From Fidelibacterota bacterium (GTDB taxonomy: Bacteria > Fidelibacterota > UBA2242), in NCBI GenBank assembly GCA_003645845.1, contig QNCV01000165.1, forward strand, positions 1 through 6,241: 6,241 nt of DNA. The letters are read 5' to 3'. Both the position numbers and the translations under genes were made by a program. The number at the start of each line of letters is the position of its first letter. The first letter of the stretch is position 1. The notes under the pieces were generated by a model, which searched no databases, was not told the DNA's origin, and saw only the letters and a program-made list of their open reading frames with translations. Of this stretch, positions 1 to 6,241 are shown one piece after another.

Positions 1-2
1 GA

Positions 3-302
3 CTGATTCTTTTATCCAATACAAACGATCTGCATATCCGTGCGGTGCGATTAAAAACGGATATTCTGAATGAATTCGACGATTTGGTTTTATCATATCA
101 GGTGGGAACGCGCAAACCGGACAAAGCAATTTATCAGAAAGCTCTGAATATAGCCGGGCAGTCGCCTGAAAATTGCCTGTTTATTGATGATCTTCCTGAA
201 AATGTCCGCGCGGCAAGGGATGTGGGAATTCGCTCTCATCAATATCAGAATATTCACGAACTGAAAACATTTCTTCTGGAAGCCGGCTTGTCGCTAAGAT
301 AG
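3..302 (+). CDS. HAD-superfamily (subfamily IA) phosphatase, C-terminal part, YihX-like
   Basis: This is the C-terminal part of a haloacid dehalogenase-type hydrolase, a cytosolic enzyme class that removes phosphate from small sugar phosphates or related metabolites through a phospho-aspartate intermediate. The frame is open from base 3 to the left edge, so the start and the motif I nucleophile aspartates lie outside the window. A GTG at 45 is internal and should not be taken as the start. Three of the four HAD motifs are visible: motif II as LLSNTN at bases 9-26, motif III lysine in GTRKPDKAIY near 105-134, and motif IV as LFIDDLPENV near 177-206, with the metal-binding acidic pair DD. The pattern SNTN ... 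G-RKP--IYQ ... FIDD--EN resembles E. coli YihX (alpha-glucose-1-phosphate phosphatase), but the substrate cannot be fixed from the tail. The stop TAG is at 300-302. The sensor gene begins about 40-50 bases downstream. Confidence 0.88.
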   Translation: MILLSNTNDLHIRAVRLKTDILNEFDDLVLSYQVGTRKPDKAIYQKALNIAGQSPENCLFIDDLPENVRAARDVGIRSHQYQNIHELKTFLLEAGLSLR

Positions 303-337
303 TTTGATTGTTAGTCTATTGTGTAATACATTGAAAT

Positions 338-341
338 AGGA
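338..341 (+). promoter_or_regulatory. Ribosome-binding site favouring the GTG start of the GAF-PAS sensor
   Basis: AGGA at 338-341 is the only Shine-Dalgarno-like sequence in the gap after the HAD tail. It touches the ATG at 342, which is too close for normal initiation, but sits 9 bases before the in-frame GTG at 351. This favours GTG 351, giving a protein beginning M-KKPKNLQ, over ATG 342. Confidence 0.45.
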
Positions 342-350
342 ATGCTAAAA

Positions 351-1976
351 GTGAAAAAGCCTAAAAATCTACAAGCTCTGATTCTTCATTTGTCAACGAA
401 TTTCATTAATATCGCTCCCGATGAAGTGGATGAGGCAATTTACAACGCTCTCGGTATCATCGGTAAATTCACAAACTCTGACCGCAGTTATGTGTTTCAG
501 ATGAACAATGCGACGAACTCCATTACCAATACCCATGAGTGGTGTGCGGCGGGTATTGAACCACAAATTGACAATCTGAAAAATGTCCAGTTGATTCAGC
601 GACCCTGGTTAAATAAAAAACTACACAATAAAAAACCCTTTGTAATCGACGATGTCACGAAATTATCCAAGGACGCCGTAAAAGAAAAAGCGGATTTTAT
701 GGATCAGGATATCAAATCGCTTGTAGTCGTTCCCATGGTATCCAACAAAAAAGTGATCGGTCTGGTGGGATTTGATGCGGTTAAGAAGCCACGGAAATGG
801 AAAAACGAGGAAGTGGAACTGCTCAAGATCGTCAGTGATATTTTTGCGAATGCTCTGATCCGGCGCTCAATGCAAAAAAAAATCTATGAGTCCGAAGAGC
901 AGTATCGTCTGTTGGTGGAGAATCTGAACGACGGCATAGTGATCAGTCAAAATGAAAAAATAATTTACCATAACAGGCAGTTCGCCGAGATGCTGGGATA
1001 TGAATATGAAGAACTGGTCAATGCGGATTACCGGCGCATATATACGAAAGAGGGGCTGGCTATTCTCGAAGAACGCGGTCGGCGACGGGAAAAAGGCGAA
1101 GATGTTCCGTCGCGCTATGAGACCATTTTTAAAAAGAAAAACGGTGAGCACCTGCATGTCGAGGCCAACGTGAGGATCATCGATTACCATAACATGCCGG
1201 CTACCTTTGGTATCATCAGCGATATAACCGAGCGAAAAAATAAAGAGCGGTATCAACGCAAACTGGAGGTCGAACTTCTCAAACACCAGAAAGTGAGCAG
1301 CGCCGGGCTTCTCGCCGGCGGCATCGTTCATAATATCCGGAATACTCTGACTGTTATTATCGGCCGGGCCCAACTCCTCAAACAAAAATTTCCCGATTTA
1401 AAAGAACCCAACATCATCATTTCCTCCGCAAACAAAATCCTTCAGATTGCAGACGCATTTACAAAAAAGGCTCAGAAAGAACAGATTGAAAAAGAGATCG
1501 ATTTTAATCTCAACGACCTTCTGAAAACCGAAATAGTCTATTTTGAAGCGAATCAGTATGTGAAAAACCGGGTTGATATTCACCTGGATATTAATCCGTC
1601 AATTCCAAAAATTCACGGTCATTATATTGATTTCTCTCACGCCATTTCGGGGATAATTGAATTCTCAGTCAATGCAATGGAAAAATCAACCCAACGGAAA
1701 TTGCAGGTTCAAACAGACTGGGATGAAAAAAACATTCTTCTGAAAATAACTCACACGGGGAAACAATTACCGGAAAAAGATATGTCTTCGGTATTTACCC
1801 CCTTTCATTCTTTTAACATATTTGCCGGAAAACGCATCATCGGTAAAGAACATCTGAGTACAATGCAGTTATTTAATGCCTATATTCTGCTGGAGCGCTA
1901 TCGTGTTAAGTTTCAGATTGAAACCGATTCCGAAAATCAGACCGTTTTTACCCTGATGATACCCGTTTCCGGATGA
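351..1976 (+). CDS. GAF-PAS histidine kinase-like sensor with degenerate ATP-binding domain
   Basis: This is a soluble cytoplasmic sensor with no signal peptide or membrane span. Residue numbers count from the alternative ATG at 342 (544 residues); the GTG start used here removes three. A GAF domain spans about 15-175 (THEWCAAGI at 64-72, SLVVVPM at 126-132, VIGLVGFD at 138-145). A short linker leads to a PAS domain at about 184-298, closing with ISDITERK. A dimerisation/phosphoacceptor helix follows, with LAGGIVHNIRN at 324-334, giving phospho-accepting H330. The ATPase region at about 430-543 keeps an N-box-like asparagine (N444 in FSVNAMEKS) and a VFTPF segment at 484-488. However, the G1 box, normally D-G-G, reads HTGKQLP at 471-477, and the glycine-rich G2 loop is not recognisable around GKEHLS at 501-506. 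Autophosphorylation is therefore doubtful. No receiver domain or response regulator is nearby. It lies 40-50 bases after a HAD gene and about 50 before the antiporter, so co-transcription is possible. Confidence 0.88.
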   Translation: MKKPKNLQALILHLSTNFINIAPDEVDEAIYNALGIIGKFTNSDRSYVFQMNNATNSITNTHEWCAAGIEPQIDNLKNVQLIQRPWLNKKLHNKKPFVIDDVTKLSKDAVKEKADFMDQDIKSLVVVPMVSNKKVIGLVGFDAVKKPRKWKNEEVELLKIVSDIFANALIRRSMQKKIYESEEQYRLLVENLNDGIVISQNEKIIYHNRQFAEMLGYEYEELVNADYRRIYTKEGLAILEERGRRREKGEDVPSRYETIFKKKNGEHLHVEANVRIIDYHNMPATFGIISDITERKNKERYQRKLEVELLKHQKVSSAGLLAGGIVHNIRNTLTVIIGRAQLLKQKFPDLKEPNIIISSANKILQIADAFTKKAQKEQIEKEIDFNLNDLLKTEIVYFEANQYVKNRVDIHLDINPSIPKIHGHYIDFSHAISGIIEFSVNAMEKSTQRKLQVQTDWDEKNILLKITHTGKQLPEKDMSSVFTPFHSFNIFAGKRIIGKEHLSTMQLFNAYILLERYRVKFQIETDSENQTVFTLMIPVSG

Positions 1977-2017
1977 TATCTCAACTGTATAAGTTTTAAC
2001 CGATAAAAACAACAAAC

Positions 2018-2021
2018 AGGA
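2018..2021 (+). promoter_or_regulatory. Ribosome-binding site deciding the antiporter start
   Basis: AGGA at 2018-2021 lies 7 bases before ATG 2029. The in-frame GTG at 2023 is only one base after it, too close for efficient initiation. This supports ATG 2029, with the protein beginning MDYYGWIS. Confidence 0.6.
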
Positions 2022-2028
2022 CGTGCAG

Positions 2029-3444
2029 ATGGATTATTATGGATGGATATCAGTGTTGCCGCCGCTGCTGGCGATTGTTTTAGCAATCAGGACAAAACAG
2101 GTCTATCCGTCCTTGTTTTTGGGTATCTGGCTGGGTTGGACCGCCATGAATAACTGGAATCCCCTGACCGGTTTACGGGACACGCTGGAAGCCGCTGTGA
2201 ATACTTTCAAAGATTCCGGCAATACGAAAGTTATTATCTTCAGTATGATGGTCGGCGCGCTCATTATCCTGATGCAGCATTCCGGTGGCGTCAAGGGATT
2301 CATTCGCTGGATCAGCGATAAAGGGCTGGTTAATAACCGACGAAGCGCCGGAATTATGCTATGGCTGATCGGCATTCTGATATTTATCGAAAGCAATATG
2401 ATCAACCTTGTGATTGGTTCGATTGGCCGACCGCTTTTTGACAAGTTCAGGGTCCCCCGTGAAAAACTTGCTTATCTTGCCCATTCCACCTCCGCACCGG
2501 TCTGCGTCATGATTCCCTTTAACGGCTGGGGGGCGGTGCTGACCGGGTTGCTGGTTGCCCAGCAGGTTGACAATCCCTTTTTTACCGTTCTGAAAGCCGT
2601 ACCGACAAATTTCTACGCCATATTCACAATTCTGCTGGTGCTCTTTATCATTGTCACAAACAGGGATTTCGGTCCCATGGCGGCCGCCGAAAAGCGAGCC
2701 CGCGAAAGCGGAAAGCTGGTCCGGGACGGTGCTCAGTTGCTGGTTACTGAAGAGACAATCGCTATGCCGGTAAAAGAAGGAATTACTCCCCGTCCGATCA
2801 ATATGCTGCTGCCGTTAATATCAATGGTATTGATGGTCCCAATCGGTCTGCTGATCACCGGCGGCGGGAATATTGCCCGTGGTTCGGGCTCAACAGCTGT
2901 CTTCTGGGCGGTTATCACCGGAATAGCCGTGGGAGCTCTTCTTTATAAAACCCAGAAAATATTTACTTTTAAAGAGATACTCGACCTGGTTATGAAAGGT
3001 ATGGGCGGTTTAATCCCCATGGGTCTGTTAATGGTATTCGCGTTTACCCTGGGCGCCACCTGTAAAATGATGGGCACAGGTCCCTATGTTGCCGGTCTGG
3101 CGTCGGCAACAATTCACCCCGCACTGATCATTCCCCTGGTATTTTTGATCGCCTGTTTTATTTCCTTTGCGACGGGCACCTCCTGGGGAACCTTTGCAAT
3201 TATGATTCCTATCGCGGTGCCTCTGGCCCTGAACATGGACCTGAGTCTGCCGCTGATGGTCAGCGCCGTTATGGGTGGTGGCGTTTTCGGAGATCACTGT
3301 TCACCCATCTCCGATACAACGATGATTGCATCCATGGCCAGCGCCTGTGATCTTATCGACCATGTTAACACCCAACTGCCTTATGCCTTATCGTCTGCCG
3401 GGTTGGCATTGATATTTTATCTGGTAATCGGTCTGATCGGATGA
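2029..3444 (+). CDS. NhaC-family Na+/H+ antiporter (inner membrane)
   Basis: This is a polytopic inner-membrane secondary transporter of the NhaC family (ion transporter superfamily). Members exchange Na+ for H+, and some relatives, such as the malate/lactate antiporter MleN, exchange organic acids as well. The 471-residue length from ATG 2029 is normal for the family. Residue numbers here count from GTG 2023. Typical features are the N-terminal YGWISVLPPLLAIVLAI at 6-22, SLFLGIWLG at 30-38, HSTSAPVCVMIPFNGWGA at 154-171, the motif FATGTSWGT at 382-390, and near the end FGDHCSPISDTTMIAS at 422-437, a hallmark of the group. About 11-12 hydrophobic segments are visible, split by a charged loop at about 213-258 rich in Lys, Arg and Glu. 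No frameshift or missing block is seen. The downstream HAD gene starts 4 bases after the stop. Family assignment is firm; the transported substrate is not, since the sequence does not separate Na+/H+ from organic-acid exchangers. Confidence 0.93.
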   Translation: MDYYGWISVLPPLLAIVLAIRTKQVYPSLFLGIWLGWTAMNNWNPLTGLRDTLEAAVNTFKDSGNTKVIIFSMMVGALIILMQHSGGVKGFIRWISDKGLVNNRRSAGIMLWLIGILIFIESNMINLVIGSIGRPLFDKFRVPREKLAYLAHSTSAPVCVMIPFNGWGAVLTGLLVAQQVDNPFFTVLKAVPTNFYAIFTILLVLFIIVTNRDFGPMAAAEKRARESGKLVRDGAQLLVTEETIAMPVKEGITPRPINMLLPLISMVLMVPIGLLITGGGNIARGSGSTAVFWAVITGIAVGALLYKTQKIFTFKEILDLVMKGMGGLIPMGLLMVFAFTLGATCKMMGTGPYVAGLASATIHPALIIPLVFLIACFISFATGTSWGTFAIMIPIAVPLALNMDLSLPLMVSAVMGGGVFGDHCSPISDTTMIASMASACDLIDHVNTQLPYALSSAGLALIFYLVIGLIG

Positions 3445-3448
3445 TAAT

Positions 3449-4114
3449 GTGAACCCAATCAAATCTATTATATTCGATTTTGACGGCGTCGTTGTTGACA
3501 GCGAACCGCTTTATGAAAGAGCTGAAACCGAACTTTTTCTATCCTACGGAATACAGATACAGGCTGCGGATTTGATGGATACAAAAGGACTTTCTGAAAA
3601 AATGTACCTGGATATAATCAAAAAACGCTATCATATCAACGCGCCAACTGACGAATTAATGAAAAAAGGTCGCCGGATACTGAAAAGGATTTTTTCAAAA
3701 GAACTTAGATATATTCACGGTTTTCGTGAATTCTATCAACAAATTCAAACAAATTACAAGACCGCACTGGTGACCTCAAGTTCCCGAAATCTGCTGGAAT
3801 GGATATTCAAATTTACTCCCATTCGCAATCATTTTAGTACAATTGTCACGGCCGAAGATGTCACCCATTCAAAACCGCATCCGGAGCCTTACTTAAACGC
3901 CTGCCGGCTTTTGAATGTCAAGCCCGCGGAATGCATTGTCATTGAAGACTCAATCAATGGCGTAAATTCCGCTAAAAATGCCGGTGCAATGACGATTGCC
4001 TTAAAAGGCAAATGCACACCCGCCAGGTTTGAAAACGCAGATTACACCGTTTCAAATTACTCTGAAATTGCGACGCTAATCGAGAGCATTAATCAAGCCG
4101 GAATGTCTAAATAA
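3449..4114 (+). CDS. HAD-superfamily IA hydrolase, beta-phosphoglucomutase-like
   Basis: This is a complete 221-residue cytosolic phosphatase or phosphomutase of the HAD family. All four motifs are present: motif I FDFDGVVVDSEP at 9-20 with nucleophile D10 and acid/base D12; motif II LVTSSS at 107-112; motif III lysine K142 in SKPHPEPY; and motif IV VIEDSINGV at 164-172 with E166 and D167 for Mg2+. A helical cap lies at about 20-85 between motif I and the core, the subfamily IA arrangement. DSEP after motif I and KPHPEPY are typical of the broad group containing beta-phosphoglucomutase, phosphoglycolate and 2-deoxyglucose-6-phosphate phosphatases. Mutase and phosphatase cannot be told apart here. 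The start is GTG 3449: the only upstream in-frame codons before a TGA at 3434 contain no start. A weak GGA at 3439-3441 lies 7 bases upstream, inside the end of the antiporter gene. The 4-base gap suggests translational coupling. Confidence 0.92.
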   Translation: MNPIKSIIFDFDGVVVDSEPLYERAETELFLSYGIQIQAADLMDTKGLSEKMYLDIIKKRYHINAPTDELMKKGRRILKRIFSKELRYIHGFREFYQQIQTNYKTALVTSSSRNLLEWIFKFTPIRNHFSTIVTAEDVTHSKPHPEPYLNACRLLNVKPAECIVIEDSINGVNSAKNAGAMTIALKGKCTPARFENADYTVSNYSEIATLIESINQAGMSK

Positions 4115-4505
4115 TGCTTGCTTTTGGTCTGTAAACAGGAGATATTACAAACAGGCTAAAGATTTACTTTTTATTTACCTGATGAAGTTTCCGGAAAGAT
4201 TAAAACGCGAGCTCTACTCTCAACACAATACCCTTTTAGGTTATCCCAAATATTGTAAAGACATTGTCTCGAAATGATCTTCAGTTCATGGTGAATTGCA
4301 CTATTTTATGAGTACTGATCAGTTAACAAAATGTCTCGCACGGGGGAATAAATATGCCCGGGCGGGGAAAACGGGTAAATCGCTTTTTAAAACCGGAAAT
4401 AACGAATGACCCGGAGCTAACATTAATAATGTGAAATGACGGATAATTGGCGTAAATGGGTACATCGTTCAAAATAAAATGGGTTTGTCAAAGGTTTCGT
4501 ACATT
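4115..4505. other. Intergenic region with no recognisable gene; two doubtful tiny reading frames
   Basis: These 391 bases separate the HAD enzyme from the last sensor. Two short + strand frames in the same phase can be read: ATG 4182 to TGA 4275-4277 (31 residues, starts MKFPERLKREL) and ATG 4308 to TGA 4407-4409 (33 residues, starts MSTDQLTKCLARG, rich in Lys, Gly and Arg). Neither has a Shine-Dalgarno sequence in place, and I recognise neither. A good AGGAG at 4137-4141 has no start codon at the right distance. Short perfect palindromes occur at 4188-4197 (TTTCCGGAAA) and 4314-4323 (ACTGATCAGT). A GC-rich patch at about 4338-4377 stands out from AT-rich flanks, but I could fold it only into a 4-pair stem. 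I found no hairpin followed by a T-run, and no convincing -35/-10 pair, although the end of one transcript and the promoter of the next gene probably lie here. Confidence 0.5.
4490..4494 (+). promoter_or_regulatory. Probable ribosome-binding site of the solute-binding/PAS sensor
   Basis: AAAGG at 4490-4494 lies 11 bases before ATG 4506, slightly long but usable. The other in-frame ATG, at 4479, has only an A-rich stretch before it and would put extra residues ahead of a normal signal peptide, so ATG 4506 is preferred. Confidence 0.4.
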
Positions 4506-6241
4506 ATGAAATATTTAAAACCGGCCAAAGGTACAGGGCTGAAGATAATTCTGAGGGCTGTGATTGTTATAACTTTAATATCCGGCACCGTAGTATCATC
4601 GGGTAGTCGGGCAGATTCACAGGATGACGATCTTCTTACGACTGAGGAGAGAAATTGGCTTTCGGAGCATAATGGAAAAATTCGATATGCTCAGTACTCC
4701 AAATATCCTCCCATTTCTTTTATGGATCAAGATGGGGTCTGTAAGGGCGTTACCGAAGACTACATCAGACTCATTGAAAAAAAACTGAACTTCAGGTTTG
4801 AGCGTGTCCCTTGTGATACCTGGACTGAGATTCTTGAGTATGCCAAGCAGGGCAAAATTGATGTAGTCGGCACGATTCAGGACACACCAGAGCGAAGGAA
4901 ATATCTCAGGTTTACTACGCCCTATATAACAACTCCGAATTCGATAATCACCAAAAAAAGCACAAGAGGGTCATTAACTGCCGATAAATTGGCCGGTATG
5001 AAGGTAGTAATTGTAGCAGGATATTCAAGCTATGATTGGGTCGAAAGCAATTATCCCGATATTATCCTTGAACCGGTAAAAGATGATCGCACCGGTTTGG
5101 AGATGGTTTCTTTCGGTCGTGCTGATGCTATGATAACCGACCTGGCAGTTGCTTCATACTACATCGAAGAATTGGGTATAGCCAACCTGCGGGTAGCGGG
5201 CTCCATAGACTATAAGTGGAATCTCTGTTTTGCCTCAAAAAAGGACTGGATTGTACTCCACACCATTCTTCAAAAAGCACTCAATGACATAAGCTCAGGT
5301 GAAAGAGAAACTATCTATAATAAATGGATACATGTAAACTTGCAACCCTATTACAAGAACCAGACATTCCAGATCATTTTGGCTGTATCTGTTCTCATTA
5401 TTGTAATCAGTATTTTTTGGAATGGACGACTAAGAAAAGAGATAAAAGAGCGCAAGAAAGCAGAAAAAGTAGTTCGTGAAGAAAGGGATTTATTCCAAAC
5501 TTTTATAAATGCACTGCCGGACACAATATTTTTCAAAGATGTTCATCATCGCTTTATTCGTGTGAACGAGGCCAAAGCCCGGGAACAGGATACAACCCCG
5601 GAGCAGATGATAGGCAAAAACGATTTTGATTATTTCACAAAAAAAATAGCCCAAAAGGCCTATGATGATGATGAATATGTTCTGAAAACCGGAAAACCAA
5701 TAATATCCAGAGAAGAAAAGATTCGACACGCAGACGGATCGGAACATTGGGTTTCTGTGACCAAACTTCCGCGGAGAAGTGAAGATGGAAAAATCATCGG
5801 CACGATGGGAATTGCCCGAGACATTACCGAACGTAAGCAGGCAGAGAAGGCGCTGAAAGAGAGTGAAGAACGTCTGGACCTGGCTCTTAAAGGAACCGGA
5901 GTTGGAACATGGGATTGGAGAATACAGACCGATGAAATAATTTATAATGAAAGATGGGCTGAGATTATAGGTTATACATTAGAAGAATTATCCCCCATAA
6001 GCACAGACATTTTGAAAAAATATACCCATCCTGACGATCTGAAAAAATCCAACGCGCTAATTAAAAAACACTTTTCCGGAGAAACAGATCATTATGAATG
6101 TGAATTACGTATGAAACACAAAAATGGTAACTGGATCTGGATACTGGATCGTGGAAAAGTCTTTGAATGGGATGAAGACGGCAAACCGATAAGAATGGTC
6201 GGAACACATTTAGATATAACTGCACAAAAAAAGATTGAAGA
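4506..6241 (+). CDS. Membrane sensor: periplasmic amino-acid-type solute-binding domain + TM + two PAS domains (3' truncated)
   Basis: This is a membrane-anchored signal transducer cut by the right edge after 578 codons. Residues 1-36 form a signal peptide (lysines at 2, 5, 8 and 13, then a hydrophobic stretch IILRAVIVITLISG, with a possible cleavage after SRA). Residues about 45-277 are a family 3 solute-binding domain of the BvgS/HisJ type, starting LTTEERNWLSEH and including TWTEILEYAKQGKIDVVGT at 105-123 and TPERRKYLRFTTPY at 127-140. R130 and D212 (in GRADAMITDLA) match the positions that hold the carboxylate and amino groups of amino acids in HisJ. A membrane span follows at about 288-305 and a charged, probably helical linker at 308-328. 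PAS 1 lies at about 328-442 (ALPDTIFFKD ... ARDITERKQAE) and PAS 2 at about 453-573 (PAS_3 style, ends LDITAQKK). The missing end should hold a histidine kinase or a GGDEF/other output domain; which one cannot be told. No frame interruption is seen. Confidence 0.9.
   Translation, partial: MKYLKPAKGTGLKIILRAVIVITLISGTVVSSGSRADSQDDDLLTTEERNWLSEHNGKIRYAQYSKYPPISFMDQDGVCKGVTEDYIRLIEKKLNFRFERVPCDTWTEILEYAKQGKIDVVGTIQDTPERRKYLRFTTPYITTPNSIITKKSTRGSLTADKLAGMKVVIVAGYSSYDWVESNYPDIILEPVKDDRTGLEMVSFGRADAMITDLAVASYYIEELGIANLRVAGSIDYKWNLCFASKKDWIVLHTILQKALNDISSGERETIYNKWIHVNLQPYYKNQTFQIILAVSVLIIVISIFWNGRLRKEIKERKKAEKVVREERDLFQTFINALPDTIFFKDVHHRFIRVNEAKAREQDTTPEQMIGKNDFDYFTKKIAQKAYDDDEYVLKTGKPIISREEKIRHADGSEHWVSVTKLPRRSEDGKIIGTMGIARDITERKQAEKALKESEERLDLALKGTGVGTWDWRIQTDEIIYNERWAEIIGYTLEELSPISTDILKKYTHPDDLKKSNALIKKHFSGETDHYECELRMKHKNGNWIWILDRGKVFEWDEDGKPIRMVGTHLDITAQKKIE

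Noticed and set aside
45..302. GTG 45 as the start of a small complete 85-residue protein
   Set aside because: The frame is open to the left edge and the preceding codons encode HAD motif II (LLSNTN), so the gene starts outside the window.
304..329. Possible promoter (TTGATT ... TAATAC) before the GAF-PAS sensor
   Set aside because: The two elements are only about 14 bases apart, too short for a standard sigma-70 promoter, and the match is weak.
867..1385. 172-residue reverse-strand open frame inside the GAF-PAS sensor
   Set aside because: It lies wholly opposite a gene with clear PAS and phosphoacceptor motifs, shows no domain of its own, and is a codon-bias shadow. The same holds for the reverse frames at 1398-1583, 2103-2444, 2733-2918, 3028-3297, 5351-5536 and 5490-5747.
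2012..4155. Repeated 9-mer ACAAACAGG at 2012-2020, 2656-2664 and 4147-4155
   Set aside because: One copy is the antiporter ribosome-binding region, one is inside the antiporter coding sequence and one is in the gap; contexts differ and the flanks do not match, so coincidence is likelier than a regulatory repeat.
4162..4178. Direct repeat ATTTAC-N5-ATTTAC, one helical turn apart
   Set aside because: It is a short, AT-rich repeat without symmetry or link to a promoter; not enough to call an operator.
4188..4197. Perfect 10-base palindrome TTTCCGGAAA, and another (ACTGATCAGT) at 4314-4323
   Set aside because: Each is a single short copy, without a longer dyad, matching neighbour or known operator consensus; palindromes of this size are expected by chance in a few kilobases.
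4479..4505. ATG 4479 as the start of the last sensor
   Set aside because: It is in frame but lacks a Shine-Dalgarno sequence, whereas ATG 4506 has AAAGG upstream and directly begins a lysine-rich signal peptide.

Overview
The window holds four genes and the start of a fifth, all on the + strand. In order they are: the C-terminal half of a HAD-family phosphatase (running in from the left edge), a GAF-PAS histidine-kinase-like sensor, an NhaC-family sodium/proton antiporter, a second HAD-family hydrolase (beta-phosphoglucomutase-like), and, after about 390 bases without a recognisable gene, the first 578 codons of a membrane sensor (runs off the right edge). The sensor carries a periplasmic amino-acid-type solute-binding domain followed by two PAS domains. 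No rRNA, tRNA, CRISPR array, insertion sequence or phage gene is visible. The reverse-strand reading frames are shadows of these genes.

The organism is a bacterium, most likely Gram-negative. It has an exported sensor with a single membrane span between a solute-binding domain and PAS domains, a style common in Desulfobacterota, Bacteroidota-related phyla and several candidate phyla. By eye the base composition is mid-40s percent GC. Starts include GTG, and AGGA-type ribosome-binding sites are used. I cannot assign a phylum from this alone.

Layout: bases 1-302 are the HAD phosphatase tail; 351-1976 (or from 342) the sensor kinase; 2029-3444 (or from 2023) the antiporter; 3449-4114 the second HAD enzyme, 4 bases after the antiporter stop and probably translationally coupled to it; 4115-4505 a sparse region with two tiny reading frames of doubtful status; 4506 to the end the solute-binding/PAS sensor. 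No convincing terminator or promoter separates the first four genes, so they could be one transcript. The sparse region probably holds the end of that transcript and the promoter of the last gene.

How they may work together is inference. The antiporter and its coupled phosphatase look like a two-gene unit for ion or organic-acid exchange and handling of a phosphorylated metabolite. The upstream GAF-PAS protein could sense a cytoplasmic signal, but its ATP-binding site looks eroded and no response regulator is in view. I see no clearly new system. The most interesting points are the degenerate kinase domain, the A9 tract between its GAF and PAS domains, the antiporter-HAD coupling, and the retained amino-acid ligand residues in the last sensor.
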